In this document: positions 1 to 5,917 of the stretch, piece by piece
How the letters are laid out: every line of letters starts with the position of its first letter
Position numbering within the stretch: position 1 is the stretch's first letter
Source: Immundisolibacter sp041625615
Lineage (GTDB): Bacteria > Pseudomonadota > Gammaproteobacteria > Immundisolibacterales > Immundisolibacteraceae
DNA: 5,962 nt
Assembly: GCF_041625615.1 (NCBI RefSeq)
Contig: NZ_JBFJTF010000135.1
Location: forward strand, 1-5,962
Reading direction: 5' to 3'
Program-made: the position numbers and the translations under genes
Notes under the pieces: generated by a model
Told to the model about the DNA's origin: nothing
Seen by the model: the letters and a program-made list of their open reading frames with translations, nothing else
Database searches by the model: none

Positions 1-2018
1 AGCCGGCGCAGCCGGCGGCGGCGGAAGCGCCCGCGGCCGAGCCGGCCCGTCCGGCTCGGGTGGAGCGCCCGGAGCGGCCCAAGCCGGCCGCCCGTCCGGC
101 GCCGCGCCGCGAGGAGCCCGGACGCGGCGCTGGCAAGCGCCGCCAGGGTGGTCGCGACGAGCGTGGTGGGTTCGGCGATGATGGCGCCGGGCGGCTGCGC
201 AGCCGTTCCCGGCCGGGCGCCAACCGGCAGGCCAGCCGCCACAAGTTCGAGCGCCCGCAGGGTGCCATCACGCGTGAGGTTGAGGTTCCGGACAGCATTA
301 CCGTGGCCGAATTGGCCAGCCGCATGTCCGTGAAGGCGGCGGAGGTCATCAAGTGCCTCATGGGCATGGGGCAGATGGCCACCATCAACCAGGCGCTGGA
401 TCAGGACACGGCCATGCTGGTGGTCGAGGAAATGGGCCACACCGCCAAGGCGGCGGCGCCACAGACCCCCGAAGCCCTGCTGGACGAGTTGGTTCCGACC
501 GGCGACGCCGTGACGCGGGCGCCGGTGGTGACCGTGATGGGACACGTCGATCACGGCAAGACCACGTTGCTGGATTACATCCGCAAGTCGCAGGTGGCGT
601 CCGGTGAGGCCGGCGCCATCACCCAGCACATCGGGGCCTATCACGTGACAACGCCGCGCGGTGCCGTCACGTTTCTGGACACACCGGGGCATGCTGCGTT
701 CTCGGCCATGCGCGCGCGGGGCGCGGCGCTGACCGACATCGTCATTCTGGTGGTGGCCGCCGACGACGGCGTGATGCCGCAGACGATCGAGGCCATTCAG
801 CATGCCAAGGCGGCCGGCGTGCCGCTGGTGGTGGCGGTCAACAAGGTCGACAAGCCCGAGGCCGATCCGGGGCGCGTCAAGCAGGAGCTGATCCAGCATG
901 AGGTGATCGCCGAGGACTTCGGTGGCGACGTGCAGTTCGTTCCGGTGTCGGCGAAGTCGGGCGAGGGCATCGAGGGATTGCTCGAGGCCGTGCTGCTGCA
1001 GGCCGAGGTCATGGAGCTCAAGGCGGTGGCGGATGGCCCCGGCATGGGCGTAGTGGTTGAGTCCAAACTCGACCGAGGTCGCGGCCCGGTCGCCACCCTG
1101 CTGGTACAGGCCGGCACGCTCAAGCGGGGCGACATGGTGCTCGCCGGCGGCGAGTACGGGCGTGCACGCCTGCTGCTGGACGAGCACGCACAGACACTGC
1201 TCGAGGCCGGCCCGTCGCGGCCGGTGGAGTTGCTTGGCCTGTCGGGCGTGCCGAATGTCGGTGACGTGTTCAACGTCGTCGAGGATGAGCGCAAGGCGCG
1301 CGACATTGCCCAGTTCCGTCAGCAGACGGCGCGCGAGGCCGCCCTGGCGCGGCGCGAGGCGGCCAGCGGTGGCGACATCTTCAGCCAGTTGCGCGCGGCC
1401 GAGATCAAGTCGCTGAACGTGATCATCAAGGGTGACGTGCAGGGCTCCGTCGAGGCCATCGCGGCCTCGCTGCTGAACCTGGCAACCGATGAGGTCAGTG
1501 TGCGGGTCGTCGGCTCCGGCGTCGGCGGCATTACGGAGACCGACGTCAACCTGGCGCTGTCCACCGGTGCCGTGTTGGTCGGCTTCAACGTGCGCGCCGA
1601 TGCCACCGCCCGCAAGCTGCTCAAGGAAGTGGGCGTCGATGTTCGCTACCACAGCATCATCTATGAGGTGATCGACGAGGTGAAGCGGGCGCTGGGCGGG
1701 CTGCTGGAGCCGGAGGTCAAGGAAACCATCCTCGGCCTGGCAGAGGTTCGCGAGGTGTTCCACTCGGCCAAGTTCGGCGCGGTGGCCGGCTGCATGGTTT
1801 CGGAAGGGGTCGTGCGCCGCCGCTGCCCGATCCGCGTGCTGCGCGACAACGTGGTCATCTACGAAGGTGAGCTGGAGTCGCTGCGCCGTCACAAGGACGA
1901 CGTCACCGAGGTGCGTGCCGGCGTCGAGTGCGGTATCGCCGTCAAGCAGTACGACGATGTCCAGGTCGGCGACCAGATCGAGTGCTACGAGCGCGTGACG
2001 GTCGAGCGTACCCTTTAA
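1..2018 (+). CDS. infB: Translation initiation factor IF2, 5'-truncated by window edge
   Basis: IF2 is the GTPase that brings fMet-tRNA to the 30S subunit and promotes 50S joining. The frame is open from the first complete codon (nt 3), so the GTG at 60 is not the gene start; about 671 residues are visible, against 890 in E. coli IF2. The first ~90 residues are an Ala/Pro/Arg/Gly-rich linker, followed by an IF2_N-type subdomain (about nt 276-430). The G domain carries G1 GHVDHGKT (540-563), the G2 region GAITQHIGAY (612-641), G3 DTPGH (678-692), G4 NKVD (840-851) and G5 SAKS (948-959). Then come the EF-Tu-like domain 2 (from about nt 1045), the IF2 core domain (from about 1400, with GSGVGGITETD) and the tRNA-binding C2 domain (from about 1740, with RVLRDNVVIYEGELESLRR). 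The gene ends in TAA five bases before rbfA. Identity is certain from the motifs; alternative internal starts (IF2-beta type) cannot be judged here. Confidence 0.98.
   Translation, partial: PAQPAAAEAPAAEPARPARVERPERPKPAARPAPRREEPGRGAGKRRQGGRDERGGFGDDGAGRLRSRSRPGANRQASRHKFERPQGAITREVEVPDSITVAELASRMSVKAAEVIKCLMGMGQMATINQALDQDTAMLVVEEMGHTAKAAAPQTPEALLDELVPTGDAVTRAPVVTVMGHVDHGKTTLLDYIRKSQVASGEAGAITQHIGAYHVTTPRGAVTFLDTPGHAAFSAMRARGAALTDIVILVVAADDGVMPQTIEAIQHAKAAGVPLVVAVNKVDKPEADPGRVKQELIQHEVIAEDFGGDVQFVPVSAKSGEGIEGLLEAVLLQAEVMELKAVADGPGMGVVVESKLDRGRGPVATLLVQAGTLKRGDMVLAGGEYGRARLLLDEHAQTLLEAGPSRPVELLGLSGVPNVGDVFNVVEDERKARDIAQFRQQTAREAALARREAASGGDIFSQLRAAEIKSLNVIIKGDVQGSVEAIAASLLNLATDEVSVRVVGSGVGGITETDVNLALSTGAVLVGFNVRADATARKLLKEVGVDVRYHSIIYEVIDEVKRALGGLLEPEVKETILGLAEVREVFHSAKFGAVAGCMVSEGVVRRRCPIRVLRDNVVIYEGELESLRRHKDDVTEVRAGVECGIAVKQYDDVQVGDQIECYERVTVERTL
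37..59. repeat. Perfect 9-bp inverted repeat inside infB linker
   Basis: CCGAGCCGG (37-45) and CCGGCTCGG (51-59) are exact reverse complements around a 5-base loop (CCCGT). The repeat lies in the low-complexity linker coding region of infB and ends just before an in-frame GTG at 60. GC-rich Pro/Ala/Arg codons make such repeats likely by chance. No Shine-Dalgarno sequence accompanies the GTG, so no function is claimed. Confidence 0.5.
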
Positions 2019-2023
2019 CCCGT

Positions 2024-2371
2024 ATGCAGGGCGTCGATCGAACCCGGCGGGTGGCGCAGGCAATAGCTGCCGAGCTTCCGGCCGCGTTGCGACAGGTCAA
2101 GGATCCGCGCGTGACGGGCCTGATCACCGTGCATCAGGTGACCGTCAGCAAGGACCTGGGCATCGCCCGCGTGCGCTTTGGCGTGCTGGGCGGCGCCGAT
2201 GCCGCCGAGGCGGGCGTTGGGCTGCGCAACGCCGCCGGTTTCCTGCGGCGTTGTCTGGCGGCGGCACTGCATCTGCGGCGGATGCCGGAGCTGCGGTTCG
2301 AGTACGACGAGCCTTCGAACGTCGATGCCCTGTTGCGACAGATTGCTGCCCAGGACGAGGGTAGCCATTGA
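2024..2371 (+). CDS. rbfA: 30S ribosome-binding factor RbfA
   Basis: RbfA is a small KH-like protein that binds the immature 30S subunit and helps form the 5' end of 16S rRNA; it matters most in cold growth. The 115-residue product starts MQGVDRTRRVAQAIAAEL, aligning with the E. coli start region (RPQRVAQEMQKEI). It then shows KDPRVTGLITVHQVTVSKDL, the KH-type kink A-A-G (residues 70-72, in NAAGFLRR) and MPELRFEYDE. The in-frame ATG at 1928 would add 32 residues encoded inside infB without RbfA similarity, so ATG 2024 is preferred. No Shine-Dalgarno sequence is visible before 2024 and the infB stop is five bases upstream, so translation probably depends on ribosomes ending infB. The protein is shorter than E. 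coli RbfA (133) and lacks the acidic tail. The segment after YDE is about three residues shorter than in E. coli, which has a Gly-containing turn there. The stop overlaps truB. Confidence 0.93.
   Translation: MQGVDRTRRVAQAIAAELPAALRQVKDPRVTGLITVHQVTVSKDLGIARVRFGVLGGADAAEAGVGLRNAAGFLRRCLAAALHLRRMPELRFEYDEPSNVDALLRQIAAQDEGSH
2357..2371 (+). promoter_or_regulatory. Ribosome binding site and TTG start of truB overlapping rbfA stop
   Basis: A GAGGGT sequence (2357-2362) lies inside the last rbfA codons, with GAGG seven bases before the TTG at 2368. TTG and the rbfA stop TGA share bases in TTGA (2368-2371). This supports TTG as the real truB start and suggests termination-reinitiation coupling. 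Confidence 0.75.
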
Positions 2372-3273
2372 GCCGTCGCCGGGGCCGTGCGGTCAGTGGC
2401 GTGCTGCTGCTGGATAAACCGAGCGGGCTGACGTCCAACCAGGCTTTGCAGACCGCCCGGCGCCTGTTCAATGCCGCCAAGGCGGGGCATACCGGCACCC
2501 TCGATCCGCTGGCCAGCGGGCTGTTGCCGTTGTGTTTCGGCGAGGCCACGAAGGTATCGCGGTTCCTGCTTGGCGCCGACAAGGGCTATCGAGCGCGGTT
2601 GCGCCTTGGTGTCACCACCCGCACCGGTGACAGTTCCGGCGAGGTGTTGCGCGAGCGGCCGGTGACGGTCGATCGTGCGCAACTGGAGGCCGTGTTGCGG
2701 GCGCACACCGGCGAGTTGCAACAGGTGCCGCCGATGTACTCCGCCCTCAAGCGCGACGGCGAGCGCCTGTATGTGTTGGCCCGTCGTGGTGAGACCGTCG
2801 AGCGAGAGCCACGCACGGTGCATATCGCGCGTCTGGAGTTGCGCGAGCATGCCGGCACGGAGCTCGAACTGGACGTCGATTGTTCCAAGGGCACCTATGT
2901 ACGCACCCTGGCCGAAGACATCGGCGAGGCGCTTGGATGTGGCGCGCACCTGACTGCGCTGCGACGCGTGCGGGTCGGTGACCTCACGTTGTCGGGGGCC
3001 GTCACGCTCGAGGCCCTGGCGCAGCGTGCGGCCGACACCGACGCGCTGGATGCCTGCTTGACGCCGTTGTCAGACGCCCTCAGCCATCTGCCGCAGCATG
3101 TCGTCTCCGACGCCGAGGCGGAGCGCCTGCGTCACGGCCAGCCGTTGTCCGTCGCGGGTGGCGCTGCACAGGGCTGGGTGGCGGTTTTTTCAATGCGGCG
3201 CGAATTCCTGGGCATGGTCGAGCGGGTCGGTGCACAGCTGGTGCCGCGCCGCCTTGTCGGGCATGACGTTTGA
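2368..3273 (+). CDS. truB: tRNA pseudouridine(55) synthase TruB
   Basis: TruB isomerises uridine 55 in the T-loop of elongator tRNAs to pseudouridine and also acts as a tRNA folding chaperone in the cytoplasm. The product is 301 residues (E. coli 314). It begins MSRRRGRAVSGVLLLDKPSG, nearly matching the E. coli N-terminus, which fixes the TTG start. The catalytic aspartate is Asp46 in GHTGTLDPLASG (codon at 2503-2505). The conserved active-site tyrosine is Tyr74 (KGYR), and Arg179 in CSKGTYVRT corresponds to the conserved active-site arginine. The C-terminal ~55 residues, ending FLGMVERVGAQLVPRRLV, form the TruB_C/PUA-like part that grips the tRNA acceptor side. No key residue is missing. It overlaps rbfA by four bases, so its expression is probably coupled to infB-rbfA. 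Confidence 0.97.
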   Translation: MSRRRGRAVSGVLLLDKPSGLTSNQALQTARRLFNAAKAGHTGTLDPLASGLLPLCFGEATKVSRFLLGADKGYRARLRLGVTTRTGDSSGEVLRERPVTVDRAQLEAVLRAHTGELQQVPPMYSALKRDGERLYVLARRGETVEREPRTVHIARLELREHAGTELELDVDCSKGTYVRTLAEDIGEALGCGAHLTALRRVRVGDLTLSGAVTLEALAQRAADTDALDACLTPLSDALSHLPQHVVSDAEAERLRHGQPLSVAGGAAQGWVAVFSMRREFLGMVERVGAQLVPRRLVGHDV

Positions 3274-3293
3274 GCTCATATCAGCCGTTTGTT

Positions 3294-3316
3294 CGCCCAC
3301 TGTCCACAGTGGGTCG
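3294..3316. repeat. Dyad symmetry between truB and the rpsO promoter
   Basis: CCCACTG (3296-3302) and CAGTGGG (3307-3313) are exact reverse complements around TCCA. Outer CG/CG pairs (3294-3295 with 3315-3316) extend the stem past a one-base bulge at 3314. No T-run follows (the next bases are GCGTAAC), so it is not a standard intrinsic terminator. It lies about 8-10 bases upstream of the rpsO -35 box. It could be a 3'-end stabilising hairpin for the truB message, a Rho-linked end, or an operator; the sequence cannot decide. Confidence 0.6.
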
Positions 3317-3323
3317 GCGTAAC

Positions 3324-3353
3324 TTGAGTGCGCGGCAAGCGCATCGGTATAAT
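3324..3353 (+). promoter_or_regulatory. Sigma70-type promoter for rpsO(-pnp)
   Basis: A -35 box TTGAGT (3324-3329) is followed after 18 bases by a perfect -10 TATAAT (3348-3353). The expected transcription start is near 3360, giving a leader of roughly 46 bases before the rpsO ATG. In E. coli rpsO also has its own promoter in the truB-rpsO gap, so the position agrees with established biology. This would allow S15 and PNPase to be made independently of the infB operon. Confidence 0.85.
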
Positions 3354-3359
3354 CCCCCG

Positions 3360-3405
3360 TTTTTCCGCGGTCGGTCAGCGGTAGTTTTCCCGGAGTAGTC
3401 AATCC
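3360..3405 (+). promoter_or_regulatory. rpsO leader with ribosome binding site; possible S15 control region
   Basis: The predicted leader carries a ribosome binding site GGAG (3392-3395), ten bases before ATG 3406. A small stem, CCGC (3365-3368) with GCGG (3378-3381), encloses a 9-base loop. In E. coli and several other bacteria S15 represses its own translation by binding this leader, through structures that differ between lineages. The stem here is short and I cannot show that it is an S15 target; only the ribosome binding site is well supported. Confidence 0.5.
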
Positions 3406-3675
3406 ATGTCGCTCAGTGTCGAGAAGAAATCCGAACTGGTGCAGTCCTACGGGCGCGGCGCCAATGACACCGGTTCGGTGGAGGTTCAGGTCGCGCTGCT
3501 GTCGGCGCGTCTTGAGCAGCTCAACGAGCACTTCAAGCTGCACCGTCAGGACCACCATTCGCGCCGCGGTCTGCTCAAACTGGTTGCGCAGCGGCGCAAA
3601 TTGCTCGATTACCTGAAGCGTTGCGACAACGATCGCTATCGCGCGCTGGTCGAGCGTCTGGGCCTGCGCCGCTGA
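3406..3675 (+). CDS. rpsO: 30S ribosomal protein S15
   Basis: S15 is a primary 16S rRNA-binding protein of the central domain. It nucleates assembly of the platform (S6, S18, S11, S21) and forms bridge B4 to the 50S subunit. The product is 89 residues, the same length as E. coli S15. It contains GANDTGSVEVQVALL (from Gly18), the H-x6-D-HHSRRGLL signature (His42, Asp49 and Ser52 counting Met1, the rRNA-contact residues known as His41, Asp48 and Ser51), and the C-terminal VAQRRKLLDYLKR and ERLGLRR. The start is supported by GGAG ten bases upstream and by the match to the family N-terminus. It has its own promoter and is separated from pnp by 68 bases without a T-run terminator, so cotranscription with pnp is likely, as in E. 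coli. Confidence 0.98.
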   Translation: MSLSVEKKSELVQSYGRGANDTGSVEVQVALLSARLEQLNEHFKLHRQDHHSRRGLLKLVAQRRKLLDYLKRCDNDRYRALVERLGLRR

Positions 3676-3687
3676 GGCAGCCCTCCG

Positions 3688-3717
3688 GTTCGCCACCGCC
3701 GGGCGGGCGGATCGAAC
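3688..3717 (+). promoter_or_regulatory. GC-rich stem-loop in the rpsO-pnp gap (pnp leader)
   Basis: An outer stem GTTCG (3688-3692) with CGAAC (3713-3717) encloses a small internal loop (CCA against AT). An inner stem CCGCC (3696-3700) pairs with GGCGG (3706-3710) around the loop GGGCG. The right outer arm also belongs to the 8-base palindrome GAACGTTC (3714-3721). No T-run follows. In E. coli a longer leader hairpin at the same place is cut by RNase III and then used by PNPase to repress itself. An equivalent role here is inference from position only. Confidence 0.5.
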
Positions 3718-3729
3718 GTTCCAAAGCAT

Positions 3730-3746
3730 AGGAAGAACGCCACGTG
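3730..3746 (+). promoter_or_regulatory. Ribosome binding site and GTG start of pnp
   Basis: AGGAAG (3730-3735) lies eight bases before GTG 3744. The resulting N-terminus MKLIRKEIPFGRHTLSLETG fits the PNPase family start, so GTG is the chosen initiator. Confidence 0.85.
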
Positions 3747-5822
3747 AAATTGATCCGTAAAGAAATTCCGTTCGGTCGGCACACGCTGAGCCTGGAAACA
3801 GGGGAAATCGCCAAACAGGCACACTCGGTGATGGTCCGCATGGGCGACACCGTGGTGCTGGTGGCGGTTACCGCCAGCAAGAGCGTGAAGCCGGGGCAGG
3901 ATTTCTTCCCTCTGACGGTCGATTTCGTCGAGCGTACGTACGCCGCGGGCCGCATTCCCGGGGGCTTCTTCAAGCGCGAGGCGCGTCCCTCCGAGAAGGC
4001 GATCCTCACCTCGCGCCTGATTGATCGCGCCCTGCGGCCGTTGTTCCCGAAGGGGTTCTACAACGAAGTGCAGGTGGTGCCGACCGTGTTGTCGGCCGAC
4101 GACGAGGTCGATCCGGACATTCCGGCCATGATCGGCGCATCGGCGGCGATGATGTTGGCCGGTGTGCCGTTCCAGGGGCCGGTTGGTGCGGCCCGCATCG
4201 GCTACAAGGACGGTGCCTTCGTGCTGAACCCCAGCTACAAGGAGACCGCCGAGTCCGATCTGAATCTGGTGGTCGCCGGTACGTCGGAAGGCGTCATCAT
4301 GGTCGAGTCCGAGGCCAGCATGCTGCCCGAGTCGGTCATGCTCGACGGGGTGCTGTTCGGCCAGGAGGCGTTCCTGCCGGTGCTGCAGGCGATCCGCGAG
4401 ATGGCGCAGGAAGCCGGCGTCGAGCCGTGGCCCTGGACGCCGCCGGAGAAGGACGAGGCGCTCGAGGCCGCCGTGGTGGCGGTGGTGGAGCAGCCGCTCA
4501 AGGACGCCTATTCCATCGCGGACAAGAAGGCCCGCCAGGAAGCGGTGGCCCAGGTTCGCGAGCGGGTGGCGCATTTGGCCGGTGAAAACGGCGAGCGCGC
4601 GCAGGAAGTGCAGGCGCTGTTCTCGTCGGTGGAAAAGGGCATCGTACGCGGACGCATCCTGGATGCGCAGCCGCGTATCGACGGCCGTACCACCCGCCAG
4701 GTGCGGCCGATCAGCATCCGCACCGGCGTGCTGCCGCGTACCCACGGTTCGGCGCTGTTCACGCGCGGCGAAACCCAGGCGCTGGTGGTGACCACGCTGG
4801 GCACCGAGCGCGACGCGCAGGTGATCGACGCGCTCGAGGGCGAGTACCGAGACGACTTTCTGCTGCATTACAACTTCCCGCCGTACTGCGTGGGCGAGAC
4901 CGGCCGCATGGGCGCCACCAAGCGCCGCGAGATTGGTCACGGTCGTTTGGCCAAGCGGGCCTTGGCGGCGGTGCTGCCGCCCAAGGGCACGTTCCCGTAC
5001 ACGCTGCGCGTGGTGTCGGAAATCACCGAATCGAACGGTTCGAGCTCCATGGCCACCGTGTGCGGCGGCAGCCTGTCGCTGATGGACGCCGGTGTGCCGG
5101 TGAAAGAGCCGGTGGCCGGTATCGCCATGGGCCTGATCACCGACGGCAGCCGTTTCGCGGTGCTGTCGGACATCCTCGGCGACGAGGATCACCTGGGCGA
5201 CATGGACTTCAAGGTGGCCGGTACCGCCAGCGGCGTGACCGCGCTGCAGATGGATATCAAGGTGACCGGCATCACCGGTCAGATCATGCAGGCCGCACTC
5301 GAGCAGGCGCGCGAAGGCCGCATGCACATTCTGGGTGAAATGGCCAAGGCGCTGGCGGCGCCGCGCGAACAGATGTCCGACTACGCGCCGCGCATCCTGA
5401 CCATGCGGATCCATCCGGACAAGATCCGCGATGTGATCGGCAAGGGTGGCGTGACCATTCGCGGCATCACCGAGCAGACCGGCACCACCATCGACATCGA
5501 CGACGACGGCACGGTGCGCATCGCCTCGGTGGATCGGGCCGCGGCCGAGGAGGCGCGTGGGTTGATCGAGCGCATCACCGCCGATGTTGAGGTCGGTATG
5601 GTGTACGAGGGCCGTGTGGCGCGTCTGATGGACTTCGGGGCGTTTGTGACCATCCTGCCCGGTCGCGATGGGCTCCTGCATATCTCGCAGATTTCCGAGG
5701 AGCGCGTGGAGCGGGTCAGTGACAAGCTGGCCGAGGGCGACGCGGTGCGCGTCAAGGTGCTGGAGGTCGACAAGCAGGGCCGCATTCGCTTGAGCATGAA
5801 GGCTCTGGCGGAAGGCGAGTAA
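3744..5822 (+). CDS. pnp: Polyribonucleotide nucleotidyltransferase (PNPase)
   Basis: PNPase is a trimeric 3'-5' exoribonuclease that uses phosphate to release nucleoside diphosphates, and can add tails in reverse. The 692 residues read as follows. The first RNase PH domain (about 10-140) carries the RNA-contact loop GGFFKRE (Phe75-Phe76-Lys77-Arg78). A helical domain follows (about 145-300). The second RNase PH domain (about 325-545) has RTGVLPRTHGSALFTRGETQ, phosphate-binding Ser434-Ser435 in SNGSSSMA, and the catalytic Asp482, Asp488 and Lys490 in DEDHLGDMDFK (E. coli 486, 492, 494). A KH domain has GKGG at 566-569, and an S1 domain spans about 616-688. All core residues are present. Unlike E. 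coli PNPase (711 residues), the protein stops right after S1 (LSMKALAEGE), without the Ala/Pro/Glu-rich tail. It probably shares the rpsO promoter; a leader stem-loop may allow autoregulation. A second in-frame TAA follows nine bases after the first. Confidence 0.98.
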   Translation: MKLIRKEIPFGRHTLSLETGEIAKQAHSVMVRMGDTVVLVAVTASKSVKPGQDFFPLTVDFVERTYAAGRIPGGFFKREARPSEKAILTSRLIDRALRPLFPKGFYNEVQVVPTVLSADDEVDPDIPAMIGASAAMMLAGVPFQGPVGAARIGYKDGAFVLNPSYKETAESDLNLVVAGTSEGVIMVESEASMLPESVMLDGVLFGQEAFLPVLQAIREMAQEAGVEPWPWTPPEKDEALEAAVVAVVEQPLKDAYSIADKKARQEAVAQVRERVAHLAGENGERAQEVQALFSSVEKGIVRGRILDAQPRIDGRTTRQVRPISIRTGVLPRTHGSALFTRGETQALVVTTLGTERDAQVIDALEGEYRDDFLLHYNFPPYCVGETGRMGATKRREIGHGRLAKRALAAVLPPKGTFPYTLRVVSEITESNGSSSMATVCGGSLSLMDAGVPVKEPVAGIAMGLITDGSRFAVLSDILGDEDHLGDMDFKVAGTASGVTALQMDIKVTGITGQIMQAALEQAREGRMHILGEMAKALAAPREQMSDYAPRILTMRIHPDKIRDVIGKGGVTIRGITEQTGTTIDIDDDGTVRIASVDRAAAEEARGLIERITADVEVGMVYEGRVARLMDFGAFVTILPGRDGLLHISQISEERVERVSDKLAEGDAVRVKVLEVDKQGRIRLSMKALAEGE

Positions 5823-5837
5823 CCGAAGTAACCGAAG
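5820..5837 (+). repeat. Tandem 9-base repeat duplicating the pnp stop codon
   Basis: TAACCGAAG occurs twice in direct succession (5820-5828 and 5829-5837). Because the unit is nine bases, the second copy puts another TAA in frame, giving a double stop. The simplest explanation is a small slippage duplication. Confidence 0.85.
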
Positions 5838-5842
5838 TGGTG

Positions 5843-5872
5843 GCGATTCACGGCCGAAAGGCCGTGAATCGC
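5843..5872 (+). other. Perfect 13-bp hairpin with GAAA tetraloop after pnp
   Basis: GCGATTCACGGCC (5843-5855) and GGCCGTGAATCGC (5860-5872) are exact reverse complements closed by GAAA (5856-5859), a GNRA tetraloop. No T-run follows; the next bases begin the terminator hairpin directly. It may protect the 3' end of the rpsO-pnp message or form part of a composite terminator. Confidence 0.8.
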
Positions 5873-5914
5873 AGATACGAAAAAGCCGGCATTTCGCCGG
5901 CTTTTTCGTATCTG
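5872..5914. terminator. Bidirectional intrinsic terminator downstream of pnp
   Basis: AGATACGAAAAAGCCGGC (5873-5890) and GCCGGCTTTTTCGTATCT (5896-5913) form a perfect 18-bp dyad around the loop ATTTC; C5872 and G5914 can add one more pair. The core is a GCCGGC stem with five A before and five T after, so it can act as an intrinsic terminator in either direction. It ends the rpsO-pnp transcription unit and may also stop a convergent unit beyond the window. Confidence 0.93.
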
Positions 5915-5917
5915 TCC

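Noticed and set aside
60..62. GTG at 60 as the start of infB
   Set aside because: The frame is open to the window edge with the same Ala/Pro/Arg-rich linker, there is no Shine-Dalgarno sequence, and IF2 proteins are longer. The gene is simply cut by the window.
797..1306. 169-codon minus-strand frame inside infB
   Set aside because: It is Ser/Thr/Pro/Arg-rich as expected for a shadow of GC-rich coding sequence; infB motifs cover the same bases.
1928..2023. ATG 1928 as the rbfA start
   Set aside because: It would add 32 residues read out of frame through the infB C2 domain with no RbfA similarity; ATG 2024 matches the family start.
2134..2949. 271-codon minus-strand open frame opposite rbfA and truB
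   Set aside because: It is antisense to two well-supported genes, spans their junction, and shows no domain or ribosome binding site of its own.
3676..3743. Intrinsic terminator or separate pnp promoter in the rpsO-pnp gap
   Set aside because: The stem-loop is not followed by a T-run, and no convincing -35/-10 pair is present.
3636..5681. 681-codon minus-strand open frame opposite pnp
   Set aside because: Its residues (His/Arg/Gly/Leu/Ala-rich, no recognisable domain) are what the complement of GC-rich pnp codons produces. The plus strand has full PNPase with all motifs.
5381..5851. Minus-strand 156-codon frame running through the terminator region into pnp
   Set aside because: It crosses the pnp stop region and S1/KH coding sequence in antisense, with Ser/Arg-rich composition and no domain; it is a shadow.
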